A DNA stretch of 64,000 nt from Hymenobacter sp. 15J16-1T3B (GCF_020711235.1 NZ_JAJFAV010000001.1:728804-792803), one strand, 5' to 3'. Counted from the first letter of the stretch, positions 35,176 to 43,513 are shown. Notes: generated by a model not told the origin, from the sequence alone. Numbers and translations are program-made.

Positions 35176-36450
35176 ATGTACCGCTTCCTGCTCCTGGTTT
35201 TTCTGTGCCTGGTGGCTGCTTGGGGGCAGCCCGCCTACGCCGCCCCGGCTGGCGAACTGCCGCCCCGCCCCGCGCCGTTTCAGTTCGTTACCGACCAAGC
35301 CAACCTGCTGCCGCCCGCCGATGCCCAGAAGCTGGAGCAGGGCCTGCGCCGCTACGCCGACAACACCGGCACCCAAATCGTGGTGGTGACGGTGCCCACC
35401 CTCGACGGCCGCCCGGTGGCCGACTACGCCCGGGCCCTGGGCACCGCCTGGGGCGTGGGCCAGCGCGACCAAGACAACGGCGTGGTGGTGCTGCTGGCTG
35501 GGCAAGAGCACAAAGTGTCGATTCAGGCCGGCAGCGGCCTGCGCCAGCAGCTTCCTCCCGAGCTCATCAACCGCATCATCGGGGAGCAGATGACGCCTAG
35601 CTTCAAGCAGGGTAATTACTTCCTGGGCTTGCGCACCGGCCTGAATACGCTGATGCTGGCCGCCAACCCCGACTCGGACCCGCGCAAAAAAACGAGTGCT
35701 GCCGCGGGCGCCACCGCCGGAAGCGCCGCGGCTGGCAGCGACCTGAGCACCGCGGCGGCCCCGACTACCCCGGCGCTGGATGAACCGACTGCGGCTCCGG
35801 CCGAGGCGCCCTTCTCGCCCAACGAGCCGACGGCCGCTGCGGCGCCGGCGCCCGGCCCCGGCTTCGGCCTCGGGGCCATGGCGCTGGGGGCGCTGGTGCT
35901 CGGCGGTGGGGTATGGCTGCTGCTGAGGCTGTTTCGGCGGCGGGCGGCGGCCAATACTGGCTACGGCCCCGGCCAGCCAGCCGGCCCGGGGGGCTACAAC
36001 CAAGCCGGGGGCTACGGCCGCGGACCCGTCAACCAGCCGGCGCCGGACTTCTACCCCAACCGCGGCGGCAGTGGCTTCGGGGGCGGTTCGGGCCCGGGAC
36101 TGGGCGGCGCGCTGCTAACCGGAGCTGCCGCTGCGGCCGGAGCCTACATCGGCAACCGCATGGCTTCCGGGCACGACGCGGACCGTTACGACAACCTCGG
36201 GACCGATGCCCACGCCGCGCCGCCGCTGCCCACCGGCAGCGGGGCGTCGTCCGGCGGCTTTCCGTTGCTCGACAACACCGGCAACGACCAAGGCGGCACC
36301 GACGCGCCTGATTACTTCGCCGACGATGCCGCCGACAGCTCACCCGACTACTTCTCCTCTGGCGACTCGGGCTCCTACGACGACCCGTCGTCCGGCGACA
36401 CGGGCGGCGGGGGCTTCGATGACACCAACGACAACAGCGGCTCGTGGTAA
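35176..36450 (+). CDS. TPM-domain (TLP18.3/Psb32/MOLO-1) membrane protein
   Basis: A 424-residue protein. Signal peptide MYRFLLLVFLCLVAAWG to AYA; TPM domain at about residues 35-165 (VTDQANLLPPADAQKLEQGL, GTQIVVVTVPTLDGRPVADY, DNGVVVLLAGQEHKVSIQAG); an Ala/Pro/Thr-rich linker; one membrane helix (GAMALGALVLGGGVWLLLRL, near 233-252); and a long Gly/Asp/Ser-rich tail. The modification or chaperone-like role of TPM proteins is not settled. The long acidic Gly-rich tail ending SGSW is as in other Bacteroidota members. The start at 35176 is set by the signal peptide. Confidence 0.85.
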   Translation: MYRFLLLVFLCLVAAWGQPAYAAPAGELPPRPAPFQFVTDQANLLPPADAQKLEQGLRRYADNTGTQIVVVTVPTLDGRPVADYARALGTAWGVGQRDQDNGVVVLLAGQEHKVSIQAGSGLRQQLPPELINRIIGEQMTPSFKQGNYFLGLRTGLNTLMLAANPDSDPRKKTSAAAGATAGSAAAGSDLSTAAAPTTPALDEPTAAPAEAPFSPNEPTAAAAPAPGPGFGLGAMALGALVLGGGVWLLLRLFRRRAAANTGYGPGQPAGPGGYNQAGGYGRGPVNQPAPDFYPNRGGSGFGGGSGPGLGGALLTGAAAAAGAYIGNRMASGHDADRYDNLGTDAHAAPPLPTGSGASSGGFPLLDNTGNDQGGTDAPDYFADDAADSSPDYFSSGDSGSYDDPSSGDTGGGGFDDTNDNSGSW

Positions 36451-36609
36451 GGCGTCGGGGCGGGGGCCGCGCGGCCTCACATCTTTGGGGGAATCCCGGG
36501 GGCGGCCAACGGCACTGTAGGCACTGGGAAGCGGGTTAGGTGCTGATTGTCAGGCACGGTAGCGGTGAGTGCCCCGGATGATGTGAGTGCGCGAGCTAGC
36601 GGGGCCAAA

Positions 36610-36617
36610 TACCTTTG
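36610..36617 (+). promoter_or_regulatory. -7 box (TACCTTTG) for paralogue C
   Basis: A perfect TAnnTTTG 82 bp before the start at 36699. Confidence 0.5.
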
Positions 36618-36698
36618 CTTCTGTCAATCAGCAACGCCGCTACCGGATGGCCGGACGCGCTGCTGGTGCCCCGCCCAACCCTTCCAACCCTACCCGCT

Positions 36699-37121
36699 AT
36701 GAAAACTGCCCTGCTCAACACTCGCTTCCTGCTCCTGGCCGCCACCGCTTGCGCCCTGGGCGTGGCCCAACCCGCCGCGGCTGCGGCCCCCGGCGCCGAC
36801 CGCCCGGCCACCGCGGTCGAGGGCGTGCCGGTGCGCGTCGACAAGCTCTCGGATTTCACCTACCTGCTGAGCGTTAGCAACCCCTCACAGAAAACCAGCC
36901 AAGTGTGGCTGGAGAATCTCGAAACCGGGGCCCGCCTCTACCAAAGCAGCGACAAAGCGCCCTCGTTTGGCCGCAAGCTGAACGTGAAAAACCTCGAGGA
37001 CGGGCAGTACGCCATCGTCGTGCAAACCGACCGCGTGACGCGCCGCTACACCCTGGAGTTGAGCACGCGGCCCACGCAGCGCGTGTCCATGCTGCAGGAC
37101 AACGACCTGGCCACGCGCTAA
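36699..37121 (+). CDS. Small secreted beta-sandwich-like protein, paralogue C
   Basis: A 140-residue exported protein and the third member of this window's family. Signal peptide MKTALLNTRFLLLAATACAL to AAA; domain DFTYLLSVSNPSQKTSQVWL, ARLYQSSDKAPSFGRKLNVK, NLEDGQYAIVVQTDRVTRRY. It is the most divergent of the three at the C-terminus. A long perfect palindrome follows 24 bp after its stop. The three copies lie within 4.5 kb, interleaved with other envelope genes, suggesting local duplication and then divergence. Confidence 0.72.
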   Translation: MKTALLNTRFLLLAATACALGVAQPAAAAAPGADRPATAVEGVPVRVDKLSDFTYLLSVSNPSQKTSQVWLENLETGARLYQSSDKAPSFGRKLNVKNLEDGQYAIVVQTDRVTRRYTLELSTRPTQRVSMLQDNDLATR

Positions 37122-37144
37122 CCGCCGTAGCTGGGTGCTCCCCG

Positions 37145-37219
37145 GCCCCGCCATACCACCGGTGCCCCGGACTGGCTGCTACGCGCAGGTGGTCCGGGGC
37201 ACCGGTGGTATGGCGGGGC
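37145..37219. repeat. 28-bp perfect palindrome after paralogue C
   Basis: 37145-37172 and 37192-37219 are a perfect 28-bp inverted repeat (outer GCCCCGCCATACC, inner GCCCCGGAC) with a 19-nt loop. It could stop or protect the paralogue C message, though only TT follows it. The rest of the gap to the pectinesterase gene (37220-37506) is AT-richer and shows no gene. Confidence 0.85.
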
Positions 37220-37506
37220 TTAACAATTCGGTAACAAGGCTTTTTACATTATCGATTGCCTGAATTTCGTCCTATTCCGGTATATTAGCCGGCGCTATTT
37301 TGGGAGCCGCCCAAATCCGCTGATTTAACATCTCCGGAACTTCTCTTTGGGAAGCTGGTGAAGTTGGTCGTTTGCTGAAAAAACGGTGCAAAAAACCTGC
37401 TGTGTTGTTTTGCTCAGCTCAGCCGTATTACCACTGTCGCCGACGCTTGCGGGTGCTGGCTACCAGTGTACTGCTCCTCCTTGACTTTCCACCCATCCTG
37501 TTTGCT

Positions 37507-38490
37507 ATGAAAAAAGTACTACTATTTTGGCTGCTGGTCTGCTTTGCAGCCGGCTTGGCCCAGGCCCAGCAGACGGGCCAGCGCGTCGTGGTGGCCCGCG
37601 ACGGCAGCGGCAACTACCGCACCGTGCAGGAGGCCCTGAACGCCGTGCCCAAGAACAACACCACGCCCATTACCATCTTCATCAAGAAGGGCGTGTACAA
37701 GGAAAAGCTGAACCTGGCCAAAAAGCAGGACAACGTGCACTTGGTGGGCGAAGCCGCGGAGGAAACCATCCTGGTGTACGACGACTACAACGGCCGCGTG
37801 GTCGAGGGGGCCGCCGAGCCGCTGGGCACGTCGGAAGCCGCCTCGTTCCGGGTGTTTGCCAACAACTTCTCGGCCGAAAACCTCACCTTCCAGAACACGG
37901 CCGGGCACACGGCGGGCCAGGGCCCGGCCATGTGGGTGTACGGCGACAAGGCGCAGTTCCGCAACTGCCGCTTCCTCGGCTACCGCGACACGCTCTACGT
38001 GTACGGCTACGGCTCGCGCCAGTATTACAAGAACTGCTACATCGAAGGCACCACCGACTTTATCCTGGGCTCGGGCACGGCGTGGTTTGAGGATTGCACC
38101 CTGTTTTGCAAGCCTAAGGGCACCTGCATCATGGCCCCGTCCACGCCCGACACGGTCACGTTCGGCTTTGTGCTGCAGCGCTGCAAAATCACCGGCGACG
38201 CCCCCGAAGACTCCTACTTCCTGGCCCGTCCCTGGAAGCCGTTTGGCAAGACCGTGCTGCTCAACTGCGAGCTGAGCGCCGTGATTAAACCCAAAGGTTG
38301 GGACCATTGGGGCAAGGAAGACAACAAGCAGGATGCCTTCTTCGCCGAGTTCAAGTCGAAGGGTGACGGGGCCGCCAAGGCCAAGCACCGCGCCCTGTGG
38401 TCGAAGCAGCTAAATGCCCAGCAGGCTGCGCTCTACACGCCCGCCGCCGCCATGCACGGCTGGGACCCCACCGCACAGGTGGTCGAATAA
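37507..38490 (+). CDS. Pectinesterase-family protein (carbohydrate esterase 8)
   Basis: A 327-residue secreted right-handed beta-helix protein. Signal peptide MKKVLLFWLLVCFAAGLA to AQAQ; DGSGNYRTVQEALNAVP start; active-site blocks TFQNTAG (Gln kept), GYRDTLYVYG, YIEGTTDFILGSGTAWFED (catalytic Asp kept) and LARPWKPFGKT (Arg kept). The second oxyanion-hole Gln of family members (QDTLY) is Arg160 here, a departure discussed in the findings. It would de-esterify pectin outside the cell if active. No T9SS tail is present. Confidence 0.87.
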   Translation: MKKVLLFWLLVCFAAGLAQAQQTGQRVVVARDGSGNYRTVQEALNAVPKNNTTPITIFIKKGVYKEKLNLAKKQDNVHLVGEAAEETILVYDDYNGRVVEGAAEPLGTSEAASFRVFANNFSAENLTFQNTAGHTAGQGPAMWVYGDKAQFRNCRFLGYRDTLYVYGYGSRQYYKNCYIEGTTDFILGSGTAWFEDCTLFCKPKGTCIMAPSTPDTVTFGFVLQRCKITGDAPEDSYFLARPWKPFGKTVLLNCELSAVIKPKGWDHWGKEDNKQDAFFAEFKSKGDGAAKAKHRALWSKQLNAQQAALYTPAAAMHGWDPTAQVVE

Positions 38491-38515
38491 CTACCCAACG
38501 CAAGCCCGTAACAAC

Positions 38516-38553
38516 CAACGGCCCCGCCGCAGTCACCTGCAGCGGGGCCGTTG
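38516..38553. terminator. Bidirectional terminator between pectinesterase and aspA
   Basis: A 12-bp perfect stem CAACGGCCCCGC / GCGGGGCCGTTG between convergent genes. Confidence 0.7.
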
Positions 38554-38647
38554 TGGTATTTGGTCAAAGGCAGTAGCTGCCGGGCCGAACCAAGCAGGTA
38601 GGTGGGCTATGGCCCGCCAACGGCGCTGCTCGGGAGACCAGGTTGAG

Positions 38648-40054
38648 TTACTGAATGAAGTGCGGGCGGATCAGGTTTTCGAAGGTGAAGATTTCGTCCC
38701 ACTTGGCTTGGCTCAACAGCTGCCGCTCGGTCACGGCAATCTGGTACACCGACTTGCCGGTGCGCAGGGCTTCCTTGGCAATTTCGGCCGCCGCTTCGTA
38801 GCCGAGCACGGGGTTGAGCTGCGTGACGATGCCCACGCTGTTGCGCACCAGGTCCTCGGCGTGCTTGGCGTTGGCGGTGATGCCTACCACGCACTTTTCG
38901 CGCAGGGTGTGGGCGGCGTTGGTCATGTAGCTGATGCTGGTAAACAAGGCGAAGCTGATAACCGGCTCCATCACGTTCAGCTGCAGCTGCCCGGCCTCGG
39001 CGGCCATGGTCACCGTCAGGTCGGCGCCGATAACGTAGAAAGCCGTCTGGTTCACCACCTCGGGCACCACCGGGTTCACCTTGCCGGGCATGATGCTGGA
39101 GCCGGGCTGCAGCGGCGGCAGGTTGATTTCGTTGATGCCGGTGCGCGGGCCGGAGGAGAGCAGGCGCAGGTCGTTGCAGATCTTGGAGAGCTTGACGGCG
39201 GTGCGCTTGAGCACGCCCGAGAGCTGTACGTAGGCCCCGGTGTCGTAGGTGGCTTCGATCAGGTCGCCGGCCAGCACCAGGTCCAGCCCGGTAATGTCGC
39301 GCAGGTGCTGGGTGACCAGCTCGGCGTAGCCCTCCGGGGCATTCACGCGGGTGCCGATGGCGGTGGCACCCATGTTGATTTCGCTGATGAGCCGGCGCGA
39401 GTCGTCGATGCGCAGCAGCTCCTCGCGCAGGTTGGTGGCAAAGGCCTTGAACTCGTCGCCCATGCTCATGGGCACCGCGTCCTGCAGCTGGGTGCGGCCC
39501 ATTTTCAGCACGTTGCGGAATTCCTCGCCCTTAGCCGCGAAGGCGTCGGCCAGCTCGGCCAGGGCGTCGCGGTAGCTCTGCAGCTTGTTGTTCAGCGCGA
39601 TGCGGAAGGCCGTGGGGTAGGCGTCGTTGGTGCTCTGCGAGCAGTTGACGTGGTTGTTGGGGTGACAAAACTCGTACTGGCCCTTCGGCTTGCCCATCAG
39701 CTCCAGGGCCACGTTGGCAATGACCTCGTTGGCGTTCATGTTCACCGAAGTGCCGGCCCCGCCCTGAATCATGTCGGTCAGAAACTGGTTGTCCAGCTCG
39801 CCGGTGGCCACCCGGTCGCAGGCCTGGGCGATGTGGCCGGCCAGGGTGGCGTCGAGCACGCCCAGGTCGCGGTTGGCGAGGGCCGCGCCCTTTTTTACGT
39901 AGGCCAGGGCCTGCACAAACAGCGGCTCGGCCTTGAGCGGAATGCCGGTGATGTGGAAGTTTTCGAGGGCGCGCAGGGTCTGGATGCCGTAGTAGGCGTC
40001 GGCCGGAATGGCCCGCTCGCCCAGAAAATCGTGCTCGATCCGGGATGCGTTCAT
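38648..40054 (-). CDS. aspA: Aspartate ammonia-lyase (fumarase/aspartase superfamily)
   Basis: A 468-residue cytoplasmic enzyme converting aspartate to fumarate and ammonia. The superfamily signature GSSIMPGKVNPVVPE carries the catalytic Ser loop. MIQGGAGTSVNMNANEVIAN, NHVNCSQSTNDAYPTAF and GRTQLQDAVPM are in the aspartase form. Fumarase FumC is the close alternative; the TDMIQGGAGTS block and the HPNNHVN variant favour aspartase. The start at 40054 (MNASRIEHDFLGER) fits the family, and a TACCTTTG box lies 67 bp upstream. Confidence 0.87.
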   Translation of the reverse strand: MNASRIEHDFLGERAIPADAYYGIQTLRALENFHITGIPLKAEPLFVQALAYVKKGAALANRDLGVLDATLAGHIAQACDRVATGELDNQFLTDMIQGGAGTSVNMNANEVIANVALELMGKPKGQYEFCHPNNHVNCSQSTNDAYPTAFRIALNNKLQSYRDALAELADAFAAKGEEFRNVLKMGRTQLQDAVPMSMGDEFKAFATNLREELLRIDDSRRLISEINMGATAIGTRVNAPEGYAELVTQHLRDITGLDLVLAGDLIEATYDTGAYVQLSGVLKRTAVKLSKICNDLRLLSSGPRTGINEINLPPLQPGSSIMPGKVNPVVPEVVNQTAFYVIGADLTVTMAAEAGQLQLNVMEPVISFALFTSISYMTNAAHTLREKCVVGITANAKHAEDLVRNSVGIVTQLNPVLGYEAAAEIAKEALRTGKSVYQIAVTERQLLSQAKWDEIFTFENLIRPHFIQ

Positions 40055-40120
40055 GAAGTCGATGGGGTGGGAAATGGAAAGGAAGTGGCGCAACGGCCCG
40101 CCAGTTGACGAGTCGCCGGG

Positions 40121-40128
40121 CAAAGGTA
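40121..40128 (-). promoter_or_regulatory. -7 box (TACCTTTG) for aspA
   Basis: A perfect minus-strand TAnnTTTG, 66 bp before the start. Confidence 0.5.
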
Positions 40129-40170
40129 TACGCAGCCCGGCAGTTCGGGGCCAGCCGCCCAAAAGCAACA

Positions 40171-40207
40171 AACCGCGCCTGCCGCCTTGGAAGCGGCAGG
40201 CGCGGTT
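40171..40207 (-). terminator. Terminator after the small basic protein gene
   Basis: A 15-bp perfect stem AACCGCGCCTGCCGC / GCGGCAGGCGCGGTT with a 7-nt loop and a T-rich minus-strand tail. Confidence 0.82.
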
Positions 40208-40233
40208 GCGCCTGCGGTAGCCGGAGCTAGCGC

Positions 40234-40497
40234 TTATTGATTACGCACCGGCGGATCGACGGTGATAACGCCCTTCGGCTTCTTGCGGAAGAGGCCGCGG
40301 TTGGTTTTCTTCTGCTTGCGCGCCTTGCGCTTGGCTTTGCGCGACTTGGCTTTGTGGCGGTAATACTTGTAGCGCGGGCGCGGCACGCCTTGCGTTTCCA
40401 GGGTTGTTTCGGGCGCAGCGGGCGTGCCGGCCGCCGCCCCACTGGGGTCGAGCAGGGCCAGGAAAATGCCCAGCCAAAGAGCAAAGATTCTGTACAT
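40234..40497 (-). CDS. Small exported very basic protein
   Basis: An 87-residue protein: signal-like N-terminus MYRIFALWLGIFLALLDPSG, a short Pro/Thr linker, then a Lys/Arg-dense region (YKYYRHKAKSRKAKRKARKQ, KKTNRGLFRKKPKG) and a short tail. The composition suggests an envelope or nucleic-acid-binding protein, but no family was recognised. It has its own terminator at 40171-40207. Confidence 0.65.
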   Translation of the reverse strand: MYRIFALWLGIFLALLDPSGAAAGTPAAPETTLETQGVPRPRYKYYRHKAKSRKAKRKARKQKKTNRGLFRKKPKGVITVDPPVRNQ

Positions 40498-40782
40498 ACG
40501 AGAGGGCGTGAGCGTGCGTCGTCGAAACGGAAAAAGTACCTGGGTGCAGAAATAGTCCTACTGCATAATTGCCCACCGCAAGTTAACTGATTCGGCGGAT
40601 TGAACCTTACCTACGGCCGAAACTGCCGCTAGGGTTGCCAACGCAGCTAGAATGGGGCTTTTTTTGTTTGTCGGGAGCCCGCGGTTTTTCAAACATCAAG
40701 GTATGAAACCGGGTGCTTCGCGGATAAATACCAAAGCGCCCAAGGTCGTAAACCAGTCGCTTAGGCGGCGGTCGGAACAGCA
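40498..40782. other. Gene-free spacer
   Basis: No gene recognised. A GGGGCTTTTTTTG tract near 40653 could be the end of a weak terminator, but no matching stem is clear. Confidence 0.5.
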
Positions 40783-41205
40783 TTATACCGGTTGGCTTAG
40801 CAACCACGCCACCGCGTCCTCGTCGCGCTCGAAGGAACGGTAGACCAGCGGCAGGCCCTGCACGTGGGTGGTAATGTAGGCCGTGGCCAGGCGCGTGAGC
40901 ACCTGCGGCGACACCAGCACGGCCCCGAACCGGTAGCCGGCCGCCCCCACGGCCTGGGGCAGCCAGTGCGACGTTACCCATTGCTGCTCGGTCACCGTGA
41001 AAGGCGGCATATCGACTTGGTTGATCAGGATGCGACCCCAGCCGTGCTCCTGCAGCGCCTGGGCCATGTGCACAAAGAGGGCCTGGGTATCGGCTAGGCT
41101 GCGGGGGCCGCGGCTCCAATGGGCGCGCAGAAAACCCGCCGGATCGAGCGACAGGCGGCCGGCGGCATTGGCAAAGTAAACAGCGGGTGTGGAAGCGGGC
41201 GGCAT
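40783..41205 (-). CDS. SpoIIAA/STAS-like hypothetical protein
   Basis: A 140-residue cytoplasmic protein: PAVYFANAAGRLSLDPAGFL, HMAQALQEHGWGRILINQVD, TVTEQQWVTSHWLPQAVGAA and a closing FERDEDAVAWL. The alternating strands and helices, and the closing F-x-x-(D/E)-x-x-A-(V/L)-x-W-L element, recur in the gene at 48062-48478, so they probably share a fold close to SpoIIAA-like STAS proteins. Function unknown. A TACCTTTG box ends five bases upstream of the ATG. Confidence 0.62.
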   Translation of the reverse strand: MPPASTPAVYFANAAGRLSLDPAGFLRAHWSRGPRSLADTQALFVHMAQALQEHGWGRILINQVDMPPFTVTEQQWVTSHWLPQAVGAAGYRFGAVLVSPQVLTRLATAYITTHVQGLPLVYRSFERDEDAVAWLLSQPV

Positions 41206-41210
41206 TGGGG

Positions 41211-41218
41211 CAAAGGTA
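41211..41218 (-). promoter_or_regulatory. -7 box (TACCTTTG) directly before the STAS-like start
   Basis: A perfect minus-strand TAnnTTTG with five bases to the ATG at 41205, a second near-leaderless arrangement in the window. Confidence 0.55.
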
Positions 41219-41261
41219 GCAGCCCCGGCGCCCGGGGCCAGCCGCGGGGCAAAGCCGGCGC

Positions 41262-42932
41262 TCATTGTTGGCCCTGCAGGGTTTCGGGCGGGGTGGGCAC
41301 TTCCACGTTGGGCGCCTTCGGGAAGGCCAGAAAGTGCGTGACGCGCGGCGGCTCGGGGCCCTGGTGAAACTGCCGCACCTGGGCTTCCACGGCTTGGTCT
41401 TCGCGGGTGAAACGGTGGTGTTGGCGCTGATGCTCGCCCCAGGTGGCCACGTAGAAAAACTCGGTAATCAGCTCGGGCTGGGCCAGGTCGGTAAACACGC
41501 CGGCGCGCAGGGCCCCGTCGCGCAGGCGCAGGCGGGTGAGTGGGCCCACGGCCTGCCGGAAGGCGGGCTGCGCGGCCACCGGCACCCGGTACTGCACCAT
41601 CACCACCACCGGCCCGTCGTCGGGGTCGACGGCGCCGTGCACCACGGGCTCGGGCCAGTGCTCGGCGGGGTCCAGGTCGAGGTTGTCGGCGGCGCGCATG
41701 GGGAAGGGCAGGGCCAGCAGCAGGCTCAGGGCCATCCAGGCGGCGGCACCCAGCAGGGAATAGCTCAGCCCCACGCGGTCGGCCAGCTCGCCCCACACGA
41801 TGCTGCCCAGCGAGAGGCCGGCCTGAAACACGAGCATGTACATGCTCACCACCCGGGCTTGCACCCACTTGGGCACGTGCAGCTGCACGGTGGTGCTGAA
41901 GGCGGTCATGGTTATCAGCCAGGCCACGCCCGAGACAAACATCACCGGAAACAGCCCGTATTCGGTCGGCATCAGCGCTAGGCTCACGTTGGTGCCCACA
42001 AACACGAAGGAGCCGAGCAGGGCCCGCTGGTTGAAATTCAGCCGCTGCCCGATGCGCCCCACCAAGAAGGCCCCGGTGATGGCGCCCGCGCCCAGCCAGG
42101 AGAGCAACACGCCGTAGGAGCCCGACTGCAGGTGCAGGCGCTGGGCCGTGACCACCGAGAGCAGCGCCCACATGGCCGCCGCCCCGAACGAAAACGCGAA
42201 GGCCCGTACCAGCACCGCGTAAATGGCCGGCGAATACTGCACGTAGCGCAAGCCCGCGCGCAGGGCGCCGGCAAAGTTTTCGGCCGGGCCACTGGCCTCG
42301 GGCTGCACGCGCCGCCAGCGGTACACCACCACCCAAGTGCCCACGAACGACACGCCGTTGAGCAAAAACACGTAGCCCGGCGAGTAGTAGGCAATGATGA
42401 GCCCGCCCAGCGCCGGCCCGATGGCACGGGCAATGTTGTTGCTCACCCCGTTCAGGGTAATGGCAAAGGGCAGCACCGGCCGCGGCACTAGCTCGGCGGG
42501 CAGCGTTTGCCACACCGGCGCGTTCAGGGCCGAGCCGATGCCGAGCAGGAAGGTGAAGCCCAGCACGCCGTAGGCCGATACCTCGCCCCCGAGGGTGAGC
42601 ATGCCGAGTACGAAGGCCACCACGCCCATAAAGCCCTGCGTGACCAGCAGCAGGCGGCGCCTATCGATTAGGTCGCCGAGGGCGCCGGCGGGCATGCTCA
42701 GCAGAAAGGCTGGCAGCGAGGTGGCCGCTTGCATCAGGGCCACCAGCAAGGCCGAGGTAGTCAGCGTCGTCACCAGCCACACGCCGGCCACGTTCTGCAT
42801 CCAGGTGCCCACGTTCGACACCACCGAGGCCAGCCAAATGGCCCGGAACATGGCGTGCGTCAGCGGCGACCAAAGGGTGACCGGGGCGACCGGGGTAGGG
42901 GAAGCGGGGGCAGCGGGAGCAGCAGCGGACAT
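41262..42932 (-). CDS. MFS transporter, EntS-like (MFS_3), with C-terminal soluble domain
   Basis: A 556-residue inner-membrane exporter. Twelve hydrophobic segments (about residues 25-415) carry MFS_3 features: FRAIWLASVVSNVGTWMQNV, the motif A-like GDLIDRRRLLL, and SALNAPVWQTLPAELVPR. A cytoplasmic C-terminal domain of about 120 residues (VVVMVQYRVPVAAQPAFRQA, DGALRAGVFTDLAQPELITE, TEFFYVATWGEHQRQHHRFT) resembles an antibiotic-biosynthesis-monooxygenase fold, as known in this subfamily. Export of a siderophore or drug is plausible but unproven. The start at 42932 (MSAAAPAAP) avoids an implausible 112-residue extension. Confidence 0.87.
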   Translation of the reverse strand: MSAAAPAAPASPTPVAPVTLWSPLTHAMFRAIWLASVVSNVGTWMQNVAGVWLVTTLTTSALLVALMQAATSLPAFLLSMPAGALGDLIDRRRLLLVTQGFMGVVAFVLGMLTLGGEVSAYGVLGFTFLLGIGSALNAPVWQTLPAELVPRPVLPFAITLNGVSNNIARAIGPALGGLIIAYYSPGYVFLLNGVSFVGTWVVVYRWRRVQPEASGPAENFAGALRAGLRYVQYSPAIYAVLVRAFAFSFGAAAMWALLSVVTAQRLHLQSGSYGVLLSWLGAGAITGAFLVGRIGQRLNFNQRALLGSFVFVGTNVSLALMPTEYGLFPVMFVSGVAWLITMTAFSTTVQLHVPKWVQARVVSMYMLVFQAGLSLGSIVWGELADRVGLSYSLLGAAAWMALSLLLALPFPMRAADNLDLDPAEHWPEPVVHGAVDPDDGPVVVMVQYRVPVAAQPAFRQAVGPLTRLRLRDGALRAGVFTDLAQPELITEFFYVATWGEHQRQHHRFTREDQAVEAQVRQFHQGPEPPRVTHFLAFPKAPNVEVPTPPETLQGQQ

Positions 42933-43062
42933 AGGCGGAAGCGGCCCGCGCGGGCCGCGGGCAAAGGCTTCGTACGAGAATGGGCCGCGGCAGGGTGGGC
43001 CCGCGGCCGAGCCGGCCGCTCGGGTAATAAATTGATAACTGGCCCTCAGCACGATTGGCTGG

Positions 43063-43070
43063 TACTTTTG
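43063..43070 (+). promoter_or_regulatory. -7 box (TACTTTTG) for the regulatory-like domain gene
   Basis: A perfect TAnnTTTG 23 bp before the ATG at 43093. Confidence 0.5.
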
Positions 43071-43092
43071 TCCCGAATTGTCCCTGCTTCCT

Positions 43093-43434
43093 ATGCGAAT
43101 CACTGCGCCCTTGCTGTTGTTGCTGACGGGCCTCGGCAGCGGCCGGGCTTGGGCCCAGGTGGCCGAGCGCCGGCCGCTGCCGAGCGGGCGCGTGGTGGGC
43201 AGCGCCCAGCAGCCGCTGGCGGGCGTGAGCGTGCTGGCCCGCGGCACCACGCTGGGCACCAGCACCAACGCCGCCGGCTTCTTTCTGCTGCCGGAGCTGC
43301 CCCGCGGGCCGCTCGTGCTCCGCTTCGAGCTCGGCGGCTACCTCACCACCGACGTGCCGCTGACCGACACCACCCGCACGCTGACGGTGCGCCTGCTCTC
43401 CACGCGCCCGCCGGCGCGGGGGCGACGCAACTAG
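43093..43434 (+). CDS. Secreted stand-alone carboxypeptidase-regulatory-like domain
   Basis: A 113-residue protein: signal peptide MRITAPLLLLLTGLGSG to AWAQ, then a single CarboxypepD_reg-like beta-sandwich (GRVVGSAQQPLAGVSVLARG, GTSTNAAGFFLLPELPRGPL, RFELGGYLTTDVPL). Such domains usually sit at the N-terminus of TonB-dependent or DUF5686 proteins; here nothing follows. It could be a remnant or a genuine single-domain protein. Its own promoter and bidirectional terminator favour the latter. It is divergent from the MFS gene. Confidence 0.75.
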   Translation: MRITAPLLLLLTGLGSGRAWAQVAERRPLPSGRVVGSAQQPLAGVSVLARGTTLGTSTNAAGFFLLPELPRGPLVLRFELGGYLTTDVPLTDTTRTLTVRLLSTRPPARGRRN

Positions 43435-43454
43435 CCTCGGCCATCCGCAATAAC

Positions 43455-43491
43455 AAAAACGACCCCGCTGACGCGCAGCGGGGTCGTTTTT
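43455..43491. terminator. Bidirectional terminator
   Basis: A 16-bp perfect stem AAAAACGACCCCGCTG / CAGCGGGGTCGTTTTT with a 5-nt loop, between convergent genes. Confidence 0.9.
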
Positions 43492-43513
43492 ACTAGTCGA
43501 GTCCTCTAGCAGC

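Noticed and set aside
38648..40054. Fumarase C as the identity of the lyase
   Set aside because: The GSSIMPGKVNP loop fits both, but the MIQGGAGTSVNMNANEVIAN and NHVN-SQSTNDAYPT blocks are of the aspartase type; the possibility is noted in the entry.
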